Shown piece after piece: positions 5,628-7,587 of a stretch of DNA of 7,587 nucleotides. Under the pieces are notes generated by a model. It saw only the letters and a program-made list of their open reading frames with translations. It was not told where the DNA came from and did no database searches. This DNA is from an uncultured Eubacteriales bacterium (GTDB lineage: Bacteria > Bacillota > Clostridia > Oscillospirales > Acutalibacteraceae). How positions within the stretch are numbered: the stretch's first letter is position 1; every line of letters starts with the position of its first letter. Both the position numbers and the translations under genes were made by a program. The stretch covers positions 1 to 7,587 of the forward strand of contig CAKSDF010000096.1 of NCBI GenBank assembly GCA_934444695.1. The letters are read 5' to 3'.

Positions 5628-7043
5628 ATGCAAGCAATTCAGGAAGCACTGCTCCCCATAGTGCAGAAAATCAATGCCTACCTTTCGGACTACATTCTTA
5701 TAATCCTTCTGGTGGGTACAGGTCTTTTCTTTTCCATCCGCACCCGCTTTGTGCAGGTCAGATGCTTTAAGGAAGGAATGAAAAAGGCCTTCGGAAGCAT
5801 TTCCTTAAACGGCGGAAAGCAGAAAAGCGGTCTTTCGTCCTTCCAGGCCCTTACCACCGCCATCGCCGCTCAGGTCGGTACCGGCAACATCGTCGGAGCC
5901 TGCGGCGCTATTCTCATCGGCGGTCCCGGCGCAATTCTCTGGATGTGGATAATCGCATTTTTCGGAATGGCCACCATTTACAGTGAAGCGGTGCTCGCCC
6001 AAAAGACAAGAGTGGTTCACGAGGACGGTTCCATTTCCGGCGGCCCTGTTTATTACATAAGAACCGCATTTAAGGGCGGATTCGGAAAATTCCTTGCAGG
6101 ATTCTTTGCCGTTGCAATAATTCTCGCCCTTGGATTTATGGGAACCATGGTTCAGTCCAACTCCATAAGCGAGGCCTGCCACAACGCCTTTAACATTCCC
6201 GGCTGGGCGGTAGGAATATTCCTCTGCGTCGCCGCATTCTTCATCTTCATCGGCGGTGTACAGCGCATCGGTGCCGTAACCGAAAAAATGGTGCCCGTAA
6301 TGGCGGTGCTTTATCTCCTTGGCGGTCTTATCGTGCTCATCGTTCGCATAAAATACATTCCCGAGACCTTCGGTCTTATCTTCAAATACGCCTTTAATCC
6401 CACCGCTCTCATCGGCGGAAGCATCGGCTATGCTCTTAAAACCGCAATCAGTCAGGGCGTTAAGCGCGGTCTTTTTTCCAACGAAGCCGGTATGGGTTCG
6501 ACACCTCACGCCCACGCTCTCGCCAATGTCAAGGATCCCCACGAACAGGGCGTTGTGGCAATGGCCGGCGTTTTTGTGGACACCTTCGTGGTGCTTACCA
6601 TGACTGCGCTGGTGGTCATCTCCACCCTCTTTACCGAGGGCGGTCCCCTTTACCAAACAACACTCACTGCCGAAAATCTCACCGCCGCAGGCGTTTCCAA
6701 AACCAATGCCGCTCAGCTTGCCTTCGGATCGGTTTTCGGCGAGGGAATCGGTAACTCATTTGTGGCCATCTGCCTCTTGTTCTTTGCGTTTTCAACAATT
6801 GTAGGCTGGAATCTTTTCGGCCGCATAAATGTTAATTACCTTTTCGGCAAAAAGTCCAACCTTATTTACTCCATTCTTGCCATTGTGTTTATAATGCTGG
6901 GATCGCTGCTTTCCAACGACCTTGTATGGGAGCTTACCGATATGTTCAACAACATTATGGTCATCCCCAACGTTATGGCTCTTGTGGTGCTTTCAAAGCT
7001 TGTGGTCGACTCCTGCAAAAAGAAGCGCCATGCTTTAAACTGA
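5628..7043 (+). CDS. agcS: AGCS-family sodium:alanine/glycine symporter
   Basis: Predicted cytoplasmic-membrane carrier (TC 2.A.25) importing alanine and/or glycine with Na+. At 471 aa it matches the family (about 440-490 aa, usually 11 membrane helices). The ATG at 5628 is chosen because GGAGGAGA (5613-5620) precedes it; an earlier in-frame TTG or GTG would run through the riboswitch platform. Visible family signatures: VGTGNIVGACGAILIGGPGAILWMW (83-107) in the substrate and ion-binding region, SGGPVYYI (137-144), GVKRGLFSNEAGMGSTPHAHA (277-297), and repeated hydrophobic helices (for example 21-37, 105-124, 156-174, 193-210, 219-239, 308-334, 376-396, 411-429, 443-461). The C-terminus is short and basic (KKKRHALN). 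It is a single-gene transcript between its own promoter and terminator. The glycine riboswitch points to glycine as a physiological substrate, while alanine remains possible. The symbol reflects the family, not proven orthology (alsT is an alternative name). Confidence 0.93.
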   Translation: MQAIQEALLPIVQKINAYLSDYILIILLVGTGLFFSIRTRFVQVRCFKEGMKKAFGSISLNGGKQKSGLSSFQALTTAIAAQVGTGNIVGACGAILIGGPGAILWMWIIAFFGMATIYSEAVLAQKTRVVHEDGSISGGPVYYIRTAFKGGFGKFLAGFFAVAIILALGFMGTMVQSNSISEACHNAFNIPGWAVGIFLCVAAFFIFIGGVQRIGAVTEKMVPVMAVLYLLGGLIVLIVRIKYIPETFGLIFKYAFNPTALIGGSIGYALKTAISQGVKRGLFSNEAGMGSTPHAHALANVKDPHEQGVVAMAGVFVDTFVVLTMTALVVISTLFTEGGPLYQTTLTAENLTAAGVSKTNAAQLAFGSVFGEGIGNSFVAICLLFFAFSTIVGWNLFGRINVNYLFGKKSNLIYSILAIVFIMLGSLLSNDLVWELTDMFNNIMVIPNVMALVVLSKLVVDSCKKKRHALN

Positions 7044-7060
7044 TTTTATAATCCTCTCTC

Positions 7061-7112
7061 CCGCCGCGGGATTTCGAGCAACCATTGCTTGAATTTTCTG
7101 CGGCGGTTTTTT
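7061..7112 (+). terminator. Rho-independent terminator of the symporter gene
   Basis: Outer stem CCGCCGC (7061-7067) with GCGGCGG (7100-7106) is followed by six T (7107-7112). An inner stem 7073-7081 with 7085-7093 (one G-U, CCA loop) extends the same hairpin. It begins 17 bases after the stop codon. Confidence 0.88.
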
Positions 7113-7131
7113 ATTTTTAGCGTAAAGATAT

Positions 7132-7160
7132 TTGTAATTTTGAGATAAGGGTGTTATAAT
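7132..7160 (+). promoter_or_regulatory. Extended -10 promoter of the cupin gene
   Basis: A perfect -10 TATAAT (7155-7160) with extended TGT (7152-7154) and a -35 TTGTAA (7132-7137, four of six) at 17-base spacing. Transcription would start near 7167, giving a leader of about 47 bases. Confidence 0.75.
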
Positions 7161-7187
7161 AGATTTGTAAATCAACTAATCAGCCGA

Positions 7188-7199
7188 TTTCGGCCGAAA
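7188..7199. promoter_or_regulatory. 12-bp perfect palindrome in the cupin leader (possible operator)
   Basis: TTTCGGCCGAAA is a perfect palindrome lying about 20 bases after the predicted transcription start and just upstream of the weak ribosome site AGAGGG (7199-7204). A second dyad, GATTTGTAAATC, lies at 7162-7173 over the start site. Either could bind a dimeric regulator. No function is shown, and a 12-base palindrome can occur by chance. Confidence 0.3.
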
Positions 7200-7213
7200 G
7201 AGGGTTATTTTAG

Positions 7214-7537
7214 ATGTATAAAAACATTGAAAAACAGCAAAAGCTCCTTTTAAAAGACCTTGTGGAATATATGCCCGGTCAGGTAATCAGCAAAACGCTG
7301 GTGCAAAATGACAAGGTCAGTATGACCGTCTTTTCTTTTGACAAGGGGGAGGAAATTTCCACCCACGCTGCCGGCGGAGACGCCATGGTGACCGTGCTTG
7401 AGGGCGCAGGGAAATTCACGGTTGGCGGCGAGGAATTTATTTTAAACGAGGGCGAGACCCTCATTATGCCTAAGGACATTCCCCACGCCGTTTTCGGCCA
7501 GGAAAGATTTAAGATGCAGCTTATTGTATCCTTCTGA
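7214..7537 (+). CDS. Small single-domain cupin protein
   Basis: A 107-aa cytoplasmic protein consisting of one cupin (double-stranded beta-helix) domain. Such proteins bind a metal or small molecule and act as small enzymes or sensors; no specific reaction can be named. Motif 1 is visible around FDKGEEISTHAAGGDAMVTVLEG (42-64), with H51 but alanine at the usual second His (53). The turn region is GKFTVGGEEFILNEGETLIMP (66-86), and motif 2 is PKDIPHAVFG (86-95), with H91. The ATG at 7214 follows a modest AGAGGG site 9 bases upstream. It has its own promoter and follows a terminator, so it is not co-transcribed with the symporter. The T-rich bases after the stop are not preceded by a hairpin, so its terminator is not visible before the window ends. 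Confidence 0.85.
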   Translation: MYKNIEKQQKLLLKDLVEYMPGQVISKTLVQNDKVSMTVFSFDKGEEISTHAAGGDAMVTVLEGAGKFTVGGEEFILNEGETLIMPKDIPHAVFGQERFKMQLIVSF

Positions 7538-7587
7538 TTTTTCTTTTTTGTCACATCGAGCTGATGTGCCCGGCCGCACAATAATAG

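Noticed and set aside
5805..6656. A 283-codon minus-strand open frame inside the symporter gene
   Set aside because: A His/Gly-rich shadow of a clearly identified membrane transporter.
7552..7568. Hairpin CACATC-GAGCT-GATGTG after the cupin gene
   Set aside because: No T run follows on the plus strand, so it does not look like a terminator; left unassigned at the window edge.

Overview
The window reads as chromosomal DNA from a low-to-mid GC Gram-positive anaerobe, most likely a gut-type member of class Clostridia (Oscillospiraceae/Ruminococcaceae-like). The reasons are strong AGGAGG ribosome binding sites, sigma-A promoters with extended -10 boxes, a SipW-type signal peptide, a dockerin-like repeat, a gcvT-type glycine riboswitch and intrinsic terminators. 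The lineage is inferred from gene style, not from a marker gene.

Layout. (1) 1-847, plus: a Cof-type HAD phosphatase whose conserved C-terminal motifs are intact but whose N-terminal nucleophile motif is missing or disrupted. (2) 947-2266, plus: a complete transcription unit with a promoter, a secreted TasA/CalY-like protein with a SipW-type signal peptide and a C-terminal beta-helix-like tail, and a strong terminator. (3) 2267-2530: a non-coding, GC-richer block between two convergent terminators. It folds on paper into a nearly perfect four-way junction (P1, a GCAA-capped P2, a long P3, P4) closed by a further outer stem, about 46 base pairs in all. I do not recognise it; it is the best candidate here for something undescribed. 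(4) 2531-4897, minus: a secreted 745-aa protein with an N-terminal dockerin-like module and a GxGYxYP-type putative glycoside hydrolase region. (5) 4898-5303: a long non-coding stretch with a 15-bp tandem repeat and scattered copies of CTTAAACG. (6) 5304-7112, plus: a promoter whose -35 lies inside an inverted repeat, then a single-aptamer glycine riboswitch, an expression platform that hides the Shine-Dalgarno in a terminator-like stem, an AGCS-family Na+/glycine-alanine symporter, and a terminator. (7) 7132-7537, plus: a promoter and a small cupin protein.

The genes do not form one pathway. The clearest functional pairing is the glycine riboswitch with the AGCS symporter, where intracellular glycine would set expression of a glycine/alanine transporter. 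The two convergent secreted proteins may both act at the cell surface (matrix or adhesin-like protein, and glycan-active protein), but nothing in the sequence ties them together. No transposase, CRISPR array, tRNA or rRNA is visible.
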